Source of the DNA: an uncultured Oscillospiraceae bacterium
GTDB taxonomy: Bacteria; Bacillota; Clostridia; Oscillospirales; Oscillospiraceae
Assembly (NCBI GenBank): GCA_947624985.1
Contig: CANQMO010000004.1
Coordinates: forward strand, 50,195 to 114,194
Reading direction: 5' to 3'
DNA length: 64,000 bases
This document shows positions 25,336 to 33,548 of this stretch, piece by piece; position 1 is the first letter of the stretch, and each line of letters starts with the position of its first letter. A program made the translations under genes and the position numbers. A model generated the notes under the pieces. It was given only the letters and a program-made list of their open reading frames with translations. It searched no databases and had not been told where the DNA came from.

Positions 25336-25604
25336 TCCAGTTCCACCGCCCAGAGCCGTCCGGAGACCACCATCTCCCGCCGGTCCATGGCCACCAGCCC
25401 CAGGTGCTCTCCCTTAATAAGGATACGGCACCCCGGCCCGGCGGCAGCGATCCGGTCCTCGGCATACTCCAAAAGCCCCCGGTGGCCCTCCACCAGTACC
25501 CGGCTGCCGCCGGAGATGGTGATCCGCGTCGCGTTGGTCGCTGCCTCCTCGGGGATATCCAGCCGGGTCAGCACCCGCTGTGTGATCGATCCTTTTTTCG
25601 TCAT
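25332..25604 (-). CDS. yqfC: Sporulation protein YqfC
   Basis: 90 residues, the family's usual size, with alternating short strands (ITISGGSRVLVEGHRGLLEYA, CRILIKGEHLGLVAMDRREMVVSGRL). YqfC proteins are mother-cell sporulation factors paired with YqfD, as here by a 4-base overlap. GGGTGAT precedes the ATG. A CATAAAAT sequence (25620-25627, minus strand) resembles the sigma-E -10 consensus CATANNNT. Confidence 0.9.
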   Translation of the reverse strand: MTKKGSITQRVLTRLDIPEEAATNATRITISGGSRVLVEGHRGLLEYAEDRIAAAGPGCRILIKGEHLGLVAMDRREMVVSGRLWAVELE

Positions 25605-25636
25605 GTTATCACCCGGGGTATTTTATGCGCTCCCGG

Positions 25637-25665
25637 TTCAAAAAAGGACAGCGCCCTCATAGACT
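25637..25665 (+). promoter_or_regulatory. Promoter of the ylbJ-like gene; sporulation-type -10 and leaderless spacing
   Basis: TTCAAA (25637-25642), 17 bases and TAGACT (25660-25665), six bases before the ATG. The overlapping octamer CATAGACT (25658-25665) matches the sigma-E/K -10 form CATANNNT and recurs at 46524-46531. Confidence 0.45.
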
Positions 25666-25671
25666 GTGGAC

Positions 25672-26589
25672 ATGAAGAAGTATCTGCCTTTATTCCTTGT
25701 GCTGGGTCTGTTCGGCGCGCTGACGGTCTTTTCCGCCCAGGCGGCCCAGGGGGCCCGGGAGAGCCTGCGGATATGCGCCGCCACGCTGGCGCCGTCCCTG
25801 CTGCCGTTTTTCGTGCTTTCCAATCTGCTGTCCTCGCTGGGCCTTCCGGAGCTTCTGTCCGGCTCCGCCGGGCGGACCATGGCCCGGCTGTTCCGGGTCT
25901 CTCCCGGGGGGATACAGGCCTTTTTCCTGGGTCTGTCCGGCGGGTACCCGCTGGGGGCGTCGGTGGTGGCGGACCTGCGGCGGGACGGCAGGGTGTCCCG
26001 TGACGAGGCGGAGCGTCTGCTGGCCTTTTGCAACAACTCCGGCCCGGCCTTCATCATCGGCGCGGCGGGCGGCGTGTTCCAAAGCCCCCGGGCCGGACTG
26101 CTGCTGTACGCCGCCCATGTGCTGGCGGCCGTGGCCGTGGGGGTCCTGTTCCGGCCCCGTCAGGCCCCGGAGCCGGCGCCGTCCGGCAAGGCCCCGCCGG
26201 AGAGCGTGTCCTTCGCCCGGGCGCTGCCCGCCGCCGTGGCCCGGGCCGTCGGGTCCGTCATGACCGTGTGCGGGTATGTGGTGCTGTTCGGCGCGCTGGT
26301 GGCGCTGGTGGAGCCATACCTGCGTCTTCCCGCCGTGGCGAACGCCCTCTTTCTGGGCTTTCTGGAGCTGGGCAGCGGCGTGACCGCCCTGGGGGGACTT
26401 GCTCCCACGCCCGCCACGCTGGCGGCCGCGTCGCTCATCCTCGGCTGGGGCGGGCTATCCGTCCACTGCCAGACCATGGGCGTTCTGGCGGATACGGACA
26501 TAAGCTGCGCCCGGCACCTCGCGGGCCGGGCGCTGTGCGGACTGATCGCCGCGGTATTCACTTTTCTGGCCGCGCAGGCGCTGTTTTAG
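25672..26589 (+). CDS. ylbJ: YlbJ-like sporulation integral membrane protein
   Basis: 305 residues from ATG 25672; the GTG two codons earlier is in the promoter spacer. About eight hydrophobic segments form two similar halves. The LAPSLLPFFVLSNLL and FFLGLSGGYPLGASVVADL blocks and the LLAFCNNSGPAFIIGA block are those of YlbJ/nucleoside-recognition-domain membrane proteins. YlbJ is a sigma-E-controlled protein needed for spore cortex formation in Bacillus. It is divergent from yqfC-yqfD, another sigma-E pair. No ribosome site precedes the ATG, which lies six bases after the presumed -10 box. Confidence 0.85.
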   Translation: MKKYLPLFLVLGLFGALTVFSAQAAQGARESLRICAATLAPSLLPFFVLSNLLSSLGLPELLSGSAGRTMARLFRVSPGGIQAFFLGLSGGYPLGASVVADLRRDGRVSRDEAERLLAFCNNSGPAFIIGAAGGVFQSPRAGLLLYAAHVLAAVAVGVLFRPRQAPEPAPSGKAPPESVSFARALPAAVARAVGSVMTVCGYVVLFGALVALVEPYLRLPAVANALFLGFLELGSGVTALGGLAPTPATLAAASLILGWGGLSVHCQTMGVLADTDISCARHLAGRALCGLIAAVFTFLAAQALF

Positions 26590-26597
26590 CGGCCGTT

Positions 26598-27935
26598 TTA
26601 ATAGGGATACCCCAGCGCGGCGCCGCCCCGGATCACGTCATAATCCTCGCCGAGAAGGCCGGAAATGTCCTCGATACCGGTCCGCACGGCCTCACAGGCC
26701 GACGGGGAGAGCGTGCCGCCGCCCTGCTCATAGGACTCGACCTCGCTACGGGCGTCCAGAAGCCGGTATTTGTATCCCGGCTCGCTGTAATCCTCATAGT
26801 CGTCCGTATCCAGCATGAACAGGGGCCGTGTGCTGACGCCGCTGATCCAGATCTCCCCGTCGTCCCTGTCCTTGCTGATCTGCACGGTGGCCACGGCGGA
26901 GATATTGGTATTGGCGTCATTGAAGCAGCTCATCAGATTGGAAAGGCTGTAACAGACCACGCAGTTGGCGTTGCCGTCGTCCCGCTCCACCGTGCGGACC
27001 TCGATGGGCTGGGGCACCTTCACGCCGCCGCCCACCAGGATGTCCACGCCGCTGGCCAGCAGATGGTCCACCACCTCTGTCTGGTTGGGCCGGGGGTCGG
27101 TGTAATACTGGGTGTTGTCCCACCAGTAGACGAAGCAGACCACGATGTCCGCGCCCGCCTCCCGGACGGTGGCGATGTCCGTGTCGATCCTCGCATAATC
27201 CACCGTGGTCTTATCGGTCATATAATCGGTGGTCAGCAGATCCAGGCACCAGCTGTTGTCCGCGATGGACACCGGCTCGCTGCCGGTACCGGCGGTGCCG
27301 TAGGTATAGCTCAAAAACGCGACCTTGATCCCGCTGACGCTGGCCATGGGGAAGGAGCGGCTGGAGCTGGCATAAGCGCCCACGACGCCCAGTTCGGCGC
27401 CGCCGAGAACGTTCACCGTCTCCACCAGGCCCTCCAGCCCCCGATCCATGATGTGGTCGGACGCCGCGTTCACCAGGTCGAAGCCCGCCTCCCGCAGCGC
27501 GGGCGCCAGAGACGCGGGCATGCGGTAGGAGTCATAGTCGCCGGCAGACGTCAGCGTGGACACCAGCGTGCAGGCGGCAAGATCGGCGCTCTCCAGCGCG
27601 CCACGCACGCCGTACAGCTCCTCCGTGAAATCATAGACGGCGGCGCCGTCCTCGCCCTCCTGCCGGGCGTCCGTGGCAAGTCCCGCCTGCCCCACCAGAT
27701 CGCCGGCGAAGGCGAGCGTCACCGTATCCGCGTTGCGCAGAGGCACCGCCGTAGGGGCCGGCGTAGCCGTGGGCTCCGGCGTGGGGGTGGTGACGGCCGC
27801 CTCCTCCGCGGCCTCTATATCAGCCTTCTGGGCCTGATTGGCGCGAAAATTGAAAAAGATCAGCACGCCCAGTCCCACCGCCAGAAATATCAGCAGCACA
27901 TACATCAGACCCGTGCTAAAACCGTTTTTCTTCAC
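26598..27935 (-). CDS. CapA family protein (poly-gamma-glutamate synthesis type metallophosphatase fold)
   Basis: 445 residues from GTG 27935, with GAGGTGA five bases upstream. One N-terminal membrane helix (LMYVLLIFLAVGLGVLIFF) and a Thr/Pro-rich linker (TPTPEPTATPAP) lead to a CapA domain starting VTLAFAGDLV, with NAASDHIMDRG (a variant of the usual NNH), and VVCFVYWWDN in place of the typical HWG motif. It is probably an extracellular, membrane-tethered enzyme acting on a surface polymer. The altered second and third motifs mean activity may differ from CapA. It stands alone, convergent with the ylbJ-like gene. Confidence 0.88.
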   Translation of the reverse strand: MKKNGFSTGLMYVLLIFLAVGLGVLIFFNFRANQAQKADIEAAEEAAVTTPTPEPTATPAPTAVPLRNADTVTLAFAGDLVGQAGLATDARQEGEDGAAVYDFTEELYGVRGALESADLAACTLVSTLTSAGDYDSYRMPASLAPALREAGFDLVNAASDHIMDRGLEGLVETVNVLGGAELGVVGAYASSSRSFPMASVSGIKVAFLSYTYGTAGTGSEPVSIADNSWCLDLLTTDYMTDKTTVDYARIDTDIATVREAGADIVVCFVYWWDNTQYYTDPRPNQTEVVDHLLASGVDILVGGGVKVPQPIEVRTVERDDGNANCVVCYSLSNLMSCFNDANTNISAVATVQISKDRDDGEIWISGVSTRPLFMLDTDDYEDYSEPGYKYRLLDARSEVESYEQGGGTLSPSACEAVRTGIEDISGLLGEDYDVIRGGAALGYPY

Positions 27936-28024
27936 TTGCTCACCTCGTTGCTCTGCTCGCAGTTGTCATAACATCGCTATTTTACAGCAAAATCCCGCAA
28001 AAGAAAAGGCTTTTTTCCAAAAAA

Positions 28025-28053
28025 ACATGGGGCGCCCTGCGGCCGCCCCATGT
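28025..28053 (-). terminator. Terminator of the GH25-SLH lysozyme gene
   Basis: ACATGGGGC and GCCCCATGT form the stem with an 11-base loop, followed leftward by TTTTTTT. It sits ten bases beyond the lysozyme stop. Confidence 0.85.
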
Positions 28054-28062
28054 TTTCAGTTA

Positions 28063-29781
28063 TTATGCCAGACCGGAATAGCGCTTCAGAAGGGTGCAGA
28101 CCTCCGCGCGGGAGGCGGCCGTACCGGGCTGGATGGTATTGTTGGCGTAGCCCTGGATGAGCCCCTTATCAACGGCCCATATCATGGCGTTCCTGGCGTA
28201 GCTCTTGACGGCGGAAGCATCCTTGAAGCTGCCAAGGCTGCCGCTGACGGCAGGGCTCCCCGCCATGCGGTAGAGCATGGTCACCAGATCCTCCCGGGTG
28301 ATCTGGCCGTTGGGCGTAAAGGTGGTGGCGCTGGTGCCGTTGACCACCTTGTTGGCCGCCGCCCAGTTGATGGCGTCCTTGTAATAATCCGCCTTCAGGT
28401 CGGTGAACAGGGCCGTCCCCGTCACGGCGGGCTTGCCCATCATCCGATACAGCATGGTGGTCATCTGGCCCCGAGTGGCCGTCTTGCCGGGCCCGAAGCT
28501 GCCGTCCCCCATACCGTCCACGATACCCTTTCCGTAGGCCCATTGAACATTGTCATAAAACCAGTCGCTCTGGCTCACATCCGTAAAGGGGGCGGCGGTG
28601 TCCGGCGGGGTGTCGAACTGGGGCGTGGACGCCTGTCCGTCAGCGGGCGGCACAGCCGCCGCCGTGCCCGGGTCGAACCAGTAGTCCAGATCCACTTTCG
28701 TGGGGATCCCGCTTACCATGCCCAGGCCAAACTGCCAGTACTCATACGCGCCGGAGACCGTGGTCTCCTCATTCCAGTGGGCCAGCCACAGACGCTTGAT
28801 GCTCTCCTGGTAGATATCCTTGTTCAGCATGGTCGGATTGGCGTATACCATGCTCTGATACCCCGCCGCCTCCACCTCCTGGCAGAAGGCGTTGCAGATA
28901 TCGGTCTTGAGCTGCCGGTCCAGCTTGCTCATCACCAGCCGCCGGTTCGTGTTGCTCACTTCCTCATAGTCGAACACCAGCGGCAGGTCGATACTGTAAT
29001 TGCGCACCAGATCGACGATGTATCGCGCCTCTTCCCGGGCCTCCTCCGTGGTGATGGCCTGAGAGTATATGTACGCGCCCACCTTCAGTCCCGCGGCCTT
29101 CGCGCCGGTCAGGTTCTGGACATAGCAGGCGTCGGCGGCGAGCTTGCCCTCCACCACGCCCCGGTAGCCCACGCGCACGATGGCGAATTCCATGCCGCCG
29201 GCGGCCACGGCGTTCCAGTCGATATTCGCCTGGTAGGCGGATACGTCCACACCCTTGCGGAGCGTCTCACCGGCTTGCAGGGCACGGGGCCGCACAGCGT
29301 CAAAGCTCGCCGGAGGGGCCGCCGCAATGGTCATGATACCGTTGTACCGCTCTGCGAGAGGGTCATCCGAGCCCTCCGGCTGCCCGACGGGCTCCATCGT
29401 TTCAGCGGGCGTCTCCGCCTCCGGGACCGTCTCCTCCATGGGAGGGACGGCCAGAGCCTCCTCCGCAGCGGGCGCCACAGGCTCCCCGGCGGCCGGCACG
29501 TCTGTGACCGGTCCCTCCGTGACGGTCGCGGCCGGCTCCTCCGGCGCGGGCACGCCCTCGCCCGGCTCCTCCGGGACAGTCGTCTCCGGGACGCCTTCCC
29601 CACCGGACACGTCCTCCGGCACAGGCGCCGGGACCGTCCCCGGCGCGGACATGTCCTCCGGCAGGGTGGGCGGTACGCCCTCCCCTTCGGCATAGGCCGC
29701 GCCGCCGCAGGTGCTCAGGATCATCAGCACCGTTACGATCAGGCAAATACACTTTTGTATCTTCGCAGAATAAGTACTCAT
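28063..29781 (-). CDS. Secreted GH25 lysozyme with three SLH repeats
   Basis: 572 residues from ATG 29781, with GAGGTT upstream; a further in-frame start at 29811 sits in the leader. It begins with a signal peptide ending AAYAEG, followed by a Pro/Glu/Ala/Val-rich spacer of about 115 residues. The GH25 muramidase domain runs from GVDVSAYQANIDW to VDLDYWF, with FDYEEV carrying the catalytic acids. Three S-layer-homology repeats close the protein (FTDVSQSDWFYDNVQWAY, FTDLKADYYKDAINWAA, FKDASAVKSYARNAMIWA). SLH repeats bind secondary wall polymer, so it is a surface-held peptidoglycan hydrolase. It has its own promoter and terminator. Confidence 0.93.
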   Translation of the reverse strand: MSTYSAKIQKCICLIVTVLMILSTCGGAAYAEGEGVPPTLPEDMSAPGTVPAPVPEDVSGGEGVPETTVPEEPGEGVPAPEEPAATVTEGPVTDVPAAGEPVAPAAEEALAVPPMEETVPEAETPAETMEPVGQPEGSDDPLAERYNGIMTIAAAPPASFDAVRPRALQAGETLRKGVDVSAYQANIDWNAVAAGGMEFAIVRVGYRGVVEGKLAADACYVQNLTGAKAAGLKVGAYIYSQAITTEEAREEARYIVDLVRNYSIDLPLVFDYEEVSNTNRRLVMSKLDRQLKTDICNAFCQEVEAAGYQSMVYANPTMLNKDIYQESIKRLWLAHWNEETTVSGAYEYWQFGLGMVSGIPTKVDLDYWFDPGTAAAVPPADGQASTPQFDTPPDTAAPFTDVSQSDWFYDNVQWAYGKGIVDGMGDGSFGPGKTATRGQMTTMLYRMMGKPAVTGTALFTDLKADYYKDAINWAAANKVVNGTSATTFTPNGQITREDLVTMLYRMAGSPAVSGSLGSFKDASAVKSYARNAMIWAVDKGLIQGYANNTIQPGTAASRAEVCTLLKRYSGLA

Positions 29782-29822
29782 TTTGTAACCTCGTGTTAAA
29801 CTTAGTAACAAAAATTACGTTC

Positions 29823-29851
29823 ATTGTAACACTTTCCCCAGGGAAACACAA
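29823..29851 (-). promoter_or_regulatory. Promoter of the GH25-SLH lysozyme gene
   Basis: On the minus strand TTGTGT (29846-29851), 17 bases and TACAAT (29823-29828). Transcription starts near 29816, giving a leader of about 35 bases. Confidence 0.7.
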
Positions 29852-29921
29852 GCCTTTTTTCAAAATAATGCACGGTTTTTTGCCGGGAAACGGAAAAAGC
29901 GGCGATTTTTTTGCTTCTGTA

Positions 29922-29930
29922 TGGTACAAT
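29922..29930 (+). promoter_or_regulatory. Extended -10 promoter of rlmD, leaderless spacing
   Basis: TGGTACAAT (29922-29930) is an extended -10; no good -35 is visible. The rlmD ATG (29937) begins six bases after the hexamer, with no ribosome site between. Confidence 0.6.
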
Positions 29931-29936
29931 GGAGCC

Positions 29937-31547
29937 ATGGAAACAGGACTGGTCAAAAACGGGATATATGAGGGCGAGATCACCGGCTTCAACTCCCGGG
30001 GGGACGGGGTATGCCGTCTGGACGGCCGGGCGGTGTTCGTGCCCCGGGCGCTGCCGGGGGAGATCTGGCGGGTGCGAGTAGTGAAGGTGACCCGCTCCGC
30101 CGTATGGGGCCGGGGCGAGCAGCTGCTGTCCGCCTCTCCCCTGCGCCGGGAGCCTCCCTGCCCTGTCTTTGGCAAATGCGGCGGCTGCGCCGCCATGCAC
30201 ATGGACTACGGCCTTGAGCTTCAGTTCAAGCTCGGCCGGGTGAACGACGCCCTGCGCCGGATCGGCGGGCTGGACCTGCGGGCGGAGCGGATCGTGGGCG
30301 CGGCGGAGACAGAGGGTTACCGGAACAAGGCTATCTATAACTTTGCGCCGGGCCCGGTGTGCGGTTTTTACCGGCCCCGGAGCCACGACGTGATCGGCGT
30401 AGAGCGCTGTCTTTTGCAGCCGGAGGACTTTGACCGGGCGGCGGGGGCGCTGCTGGACTGGATGAAGGCCGCCGGCGTACCCGCTTACGACGAGGCCACG
30501 GGCCGGGGGCTCATCCGGCACCTCTTTCTCAGAAAGACCGCCTCCCACTTCGCCGCCTGCGTCGTGGCGGCGGGGCCGGTGGACATGGCCGCGGCGGAGG
30601 CGCTGCGCCGGGCCTGCCCGTCGCTCACAGGGGTGCTGGTATGCGAAAACAAAGCGCCCGGCAATGTGGTGCTGGACGGGCCCATCCGTCTTTTGTGGGG
30701 CAGCCCCACCGTGGAGGAGGCCCTGTGCAGCGTCCGGCTCGACCTGTCGCCGCTCACCTTCTTCCAGGTGAATACCGCCCAGGCGGAGGCGCTGTACCGG
30801 CTGGCGGGCGAATACGCCGAGCCCGCGGGCAGGACGGTGCTGGATCTGTACTGCGGCGCGGGCGCCATCGGCCTGGCCGTGGCCCGGGACGCGGCCCGGC
30901 TCGTGGGCAGCGACATCGTACCGGACGCGGTGGTCAACGCCCGGCAAAACGCCGTCAAAAACGGCGTGACCCACGCGGAATATATCTGCGGCGACGCGTC
31001 GGACGTGGCCAGGAAGCTGGCGGCGGACGGATTGCGGCCGGATGTGATCATCACCGACCCGCCCCGCAGAGGCATGGACGAGCCTGTGCTGGCGGCCATC
31101 GCCGCCATGGGGCCGGAGCGGCTGGTGTACGTCTCCTGTGACCCGGCCACCCTGGCCCGGGATCTGAAGCGGCTCGGCGGACTGGGCTACGTCCCCCGCC
31201 GCTGCGCCGCCGTGGACATGTTCCCCCGGACCTTCCATGTGGAGACGTGCGTGCTTTTGTCCAAACTTAATGTCGAACACCACATCGAAGTCTATCTGGA
31301 CCTGGATGAGCTTGACATCACATCCGCAGAGACAAAGGCCAGCTATGGGGAGATCAAAGAGTATGTTCAGGAGCACTTCGGTCTGAGCGTCAGCAACCTC
31401 TATATCGCCCAAGTCAAGCGTAAATACGGCATCATCGAGCGAGACAATTACAATCTCCCCAAGTCAGACGACACCAAGCAGCCACAGTGTCCGGCAGAGA
31501 AAGAAGCGGCAATCGTGGAGGCGCTAGAGTATTTCAAGATGATTTAA
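29937..31547 (+). CDS. rlmD: 23S rRNA (uracil-5-)-methyltransferase with element-derived C-terminal tail
   Basis: 536 residues from ATG 29937. It has an N-terminal TRAM-like OB fold, an iron-sulfur cluster region (CPVFGKCGGC and a later Cys), the SAM motif LDLYCGAGAIGLAVA, TDPPRRG, and the catalytic VSCDPATLARD. RumA-family enzymes make m5U in 23S rRNA. The normal protein ends just after MFPRTFHVET. Here, from residue 438 (base 31248), a 99-residue tail follows (DLDELDITSAETKASYGEIKEY ... LYIAQVKRKYGIIERDNY ... ALEYFKMI) that is foreign to the enzyme and comes from the inserted element. The displaced native end lies at 36178-36213. The mRNA is predicted to be leaderless. Confidence 0.9.
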   Translation: METGLVKNGIYEGEITGFNSRGDGVCRLDGRAVFVPRALPGEIWRVRVVKVTRSAVWGRGEQLLSASPLRREPPCPVFGKCGGCAAMHMDYGLELQFKLGRVNDALRRIGGLDLRAERIVGAAETEGYRNKAIYNFAPGPVCGFYRPRSHDVIGVERCLLQPEDFDRAAGALLDWMKAAGVPAYDEATGRGLIRHLFLRKTASHFAACVVAAGPVDMAAAEALRRACPSLTGVLVCENKAPGNVVLDGPIRLLWGSPTVEEALCSVRLDLSPLTFFQVNTAQAEALYRLAGEYAEPAGRTVLDLYCGAGAIGLAVARDAARLVGSDIVPDAVVNARQNAVKNGVTHAEYICGDASDVARKLAADGLRPDVIITDPPRRGMDEPVLAAIAAMGPERLVYVSCDPATLARDLKRLGGLGYVPRRCAAVDMFPRTFHVETCVLLSKLNVEHHIEVYLDLDELDITSAETKASYGEIKEYVQEHFGLSVSNLYIAQVKRKYGIIERDNYNLPKSDDTKQPQCPAEKEAAIVEALEYFKMI

Positions 31548-31573
31548 CTCAACGAACTTAAATTCATATATTA

Positions 31574-31593
31574 CCGTTAGCTAACGGGTTTTT
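31574..31593 (+). terminator. Short terminator after rlmD
   Basis: The palindrome CCGTTAGCTAACGG followed by GTTTTTG, 26 bases past the stop codon. It is short but well placed. Confidence 0.5.
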
Positions 31594-31605
31594 GGGTGCA
31601 TACGA

Positions 31606-31656
31606 AAACGAAAGCACGTCTGATTCCTAATATGGAACTCAGATGTGCTTTCGTTT
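31606..31656. repeat. Long imperfect inverted repeat (18-bp arms)
   Basis: AAACGAAAGCACGTCTGA (31606-31623) and TCAGATGTGCTTTCGTTT (31639-31656) pair with one mismatch around 15 bases. It may be a second terminator or a cruciform at the element's left side. No gene lies between 31548 and 31714. Confidence 0.55.
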
Positions 31657-31714
31657 GATTTCGAGCCGATTCTTGTCGTTACATGGCTTCTGGAATCACA
31701 TTTATAGAGGTGAT

Positions 31715-31930
31715 CTAATTTATTTTAGCAATCAACCCTGCTTTAATCTCGTCAATCTGTCTATACCGTTCTGCAATTTCAATCTGCTTTTCTAAGTCAT
31801 AGGAGCCGTCATCAGCAAGAGGAATGGGAACTCTAATATCAATTTCTCTAATCATCGTGCTATTCAATTTGGTGAACTCATTTTTGCCGTATATCCCAAG
31901 GCGCCCTTTCTTAACTGTATTTGTGAACAA
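31715..31930 (-). pseudogene. Fragment of a type I restriction specificity subunit (HsdS-like C terminus)
   Basis: A 71-residue reading frame whose second half (IREIDIRVPIPL, DGSYDLEKQIEIAERYRQIDEIKAGL) resembles the C-terminal conserved helix region of HsdS proteins. No target-recognition domains and no hsdM/hsdR are present. The open frame continues a few codons upstream of its ATG without a good ribosome site. It is probably what remains after a deletion in a type I restriction-modification locus. Family assignment rests on my recollection of the HsdS end pattern. Confidence 0.45.
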
Positions 31931-31949
31931 TTCATTCTATATGGTCTGC

Positions 31950-32201
31950 TCAGACATCACTTAGCCCTCCTTGCTTTGCAAAGATGTTACTCACCATCGT
32001 ATTCCACTCTGCCAGCCGCACGATTTCCGCTGCACCGCCTACAAAAACAAACTGAATCTTGCCCCACTCGCTGTCGCAGTTTACCTGGTACTCGTCGACT
32101 GCGGCGGCAATTTTCTTTTTTGCCCGTTTTACCAACTTCCGCCGGAGTCGGACAGCGTGAAGCAAACCTTCCTCCACCAATAGGATCGTCAACTTCTCCA
32201 C
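31950..32201 (-). CDS. Short hypothetical protein, possibly a truncated gene
   Basis: 83 residues, not recognised with confidence. The N-terminal half is basic and helical (RRKLVKRAKKKIAAAVDEY); the second half has KIQFVFVGGAAEIVRLAEW, a pattern faintly like the C-terminal subdomain of ParM/actin-like plasmid segregation proteins. No clear ribosome site precedes its ATG, which favours a truncated remnant. It lies next to the HsdS-like fragment within the integrated element. A tiny MSEQTI frame directly follows its stop and runs into the fragment's sequence. Confidence 0.35.
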   Translation of the reverse strand: MEKLTILLVEEGLLHAVRLRRKLVKRAKKKIAAAVDEYQVNCDSEWGKIQFVFVGGAAEIVRLAEWNTMVSNIFAKQGGLSDV

Positions 32202-32292
32202 GGCGACGGCTATGTGCTAGTGCATATTAATGAAAATATCACAGATACTGGCGAAAAACAATGTGACACGTTTCAACTATGGCAGATAATTT

Positions 32293-32808
32293 TCATTCTG
32301 TCTGGTGAAAGTGCGGTTCAATTATGATGATTCCTAGCCCCATCTTCCGCGCGTACCGCACTGTCATGGCTGTGCCGCCGCGCCACTCACCGTTGTAGAC
32401 CGCCAGCAGATAGGCCGCGTGATCCACCATGTAGCGATTGCGCTCCATCATGCAGCCGTCGTGATAATCCTCGCTGATGTAAGTGACTGTATCCGCTCTT
32501 CCCAAAATCTTATAGTAAAGCCTCCGCGCTGAAGCCGTCCACTCGTCCGCCTGTCCTTTGAATGGCACAACACAGTGAAGTTTCAGCGCAGGATTTGTTT
32601 TGCGCAGTTCAAGAACGATCAACGCCGCCCAAGTGTCCGTTCCCTCCGCCATGCCAGAGTAGAAATCTGTCACGCCAGCCTCGATTAGTTTTTGGATTTC
32701 TTGCCTCAGCACGGCTTTCAGCTCCACGCACCTGCTGTCCGATTCGTCGTATCCCCACGGGAACTTTTTTGGCCGGTGCCCGGTAAATGCACAGCAATTG
32801 TCGATCAT
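32293..32808 (-). CDS. SLOG family protein (DUF1273/YpsA-like)
   Basis: 171 residues from ATG 32808, with GGGGGAG seven bases upstream; an adjacent TTG is an alternative. FTGHRPKKF at the N terminus, FYSGMAEGTDTWAA and the C-terminal GGTAMTVRYARKMG are typical of the YpsA-type SLOG superfamily, whose Rossmann-like fold is thought to bind nucleotides or nucleotide-derived ligands. Such genes are frequent cargo of mobile elements; their role is unproven, with links to nucleotide sensing and stress. It is divergent from an XRE regulator, with a shared promoter region containing inverted repeats. Confidence 0.85.
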   Translation of the reverse strand: MIDNCCAFTGHRPKKFPWGYDESDSRCVELKAVLRQEIQKLIEAGVTDFYSGMAEGTDTWAALIVLELRKTNPALKLHCVVPFKGQADEWTASARRLYYKILGRADTVTYISEDYHDGCMMERNRYMVDHAAYLLAVYNGEWRGGTAMTVRYARKMGLGIIIIEPHFHQTE

Positions 32809-32826
32809 CAAAACTCCCCCTTCTGT

Positions 32827-32885
32827 ATGGCTAAATAATAGCCATATGCCATGGCCATTATATCAGCCATAATAGGCAGTGTAAA
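32827..32885. promoter_or_regulatory. SLOG promoter with operator-like repeats, shared with the XRE gene
   Basis: For the SLOG gene, the minus strand has TTTACA (32880-32885), 17 bases and TATAAT (32857-32862). Inverted repeat ATGGCT-N7-AGCCAT (32827-32845) lies just downstream, and ATGGC...GCCAT recurs at 32851-32870 over the -10. These are plausible binding sites for the divergent XRE protein. Confidence 0.6.
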
Positions 32886-32900
32886 GAAGGGGCTGATCGT

Positions 32901-33107
32901 ATGATTCGCTATGCACCGCTGTGGAAAACCATGGCTGAACAGAAAGTCACAACCTACACCCTGCGCTTTAAATACGGCATGAGCCACGCAACTGTTCAGC
33001 GGCTTCAGACCGATATGCCTGTGTCAACGCACACGCTTAACAAGCTCTGCACGATCCTGAACTGCCAACTGGCAGACATCGCGGAATACGTCCCCGATGA
33101 TAAGTAA
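32901..33107 (+). CDS. Small XRE-family helix-turn-helix regulator
   Basis: 68 residues: one HTH domain (TYTLRFKYGMSHATVQRLQTD, then STHTLNKLCTILNCQLADIAEY), of the YozG-like minimal Cro/CI type. GAAGGGG precedes the ATG. It is divergent from the SLOG gene and probably represses that gene and itself through the ATGGC/GCCAT repeats between them (inference). A strong hairpin follows the stop. Confidence 0.85.
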   Translation: MIRYAPLWKTMAEQKVTTYTLRFKYGMSHATVQRLQTDMPVSTHTLNKLCTILNCQLADIAEYVPDDK

Positions 33108-33151
33108 CAGCCCCGGCCTTTGTCACGGCAAAGAGCATGGGGCTGTTACTT
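33102..33151 (+). terminator. Terminator hairpin of the XRE gene
   Basis: AAGTAACAGCCCC (33102-33114) pairs perfectly with GGGGCTGTTACTT (33139-33151), enclosing a smaller CTTTG/CAAAG hairpin. It overlaps the XRE stop codon. A further GCGAGGC-CGTA-GCCTCGC hairpin follows at 33161-33178. Confidence 0.6.
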
Positions 33152-33189
33152 ATTTGCTTTGCGAGGCCGTAGCCTCGCAAAGCGACAAA

Positions 33190-33234
33190 AGCTGAGAGGA
33201 TCACATCGAATCATATGATGTGATCCTCTCAGCT
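33190..33234. repeat. 18-bp perfect inverted repeat
   Basis: AGCTGAGAGGATCACATC (33190-33207) and GATGTGATCCTCTCAGCT (33217-33234) with a 9-base centre. There is no T tract on either side, so it is not an ordinary terminator. Confidence 0.6.
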
Positions 33235-33257
33235 AGTGTGTTATCCCGCCGGAGGTG

Positions 33258-33548
33258 ATGGACCTCTACGTTCGGATGTCAAAGCAGTTCAAAAAGGAGG
33301 TCGATAGAAATAGCGTCCAATAGAGATGTTGGAGCGGTCTGGCGGGCCTGATCGAGAAATACGCATTGACTCTTGATATTGACAACATGACACCCTCTAT
33401 TGAGAATGCAGTATCAGGCGAAGATGATCTCGCCCCAAACAAAGAAATATTGGAACGCACAGTTGAAAAAGAAAAAGCGGCACGATACAATAAACATGAT
33501 TTAGATGTCCAAACATTATCGACTGGAGGCATTGCCTCCAGTCGATAA
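33258..33548 (+). pseudogene. Degraded unidentified reading frame
   Basis: One frame reads MDLYVRMSKQFKKEVDRNS, hits TAG at 33321, then continues open as SGLAGLIEKYALTLDIDNMTP and on to 33548. GGAGGTG precedes the first ATG closely. The two halves look like one protein split by a stop, and the end runs into a perfect palindrome. I do not recognise the family; it appears to be residue of a lost cargo gene in the element. Confidence 0.35.
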
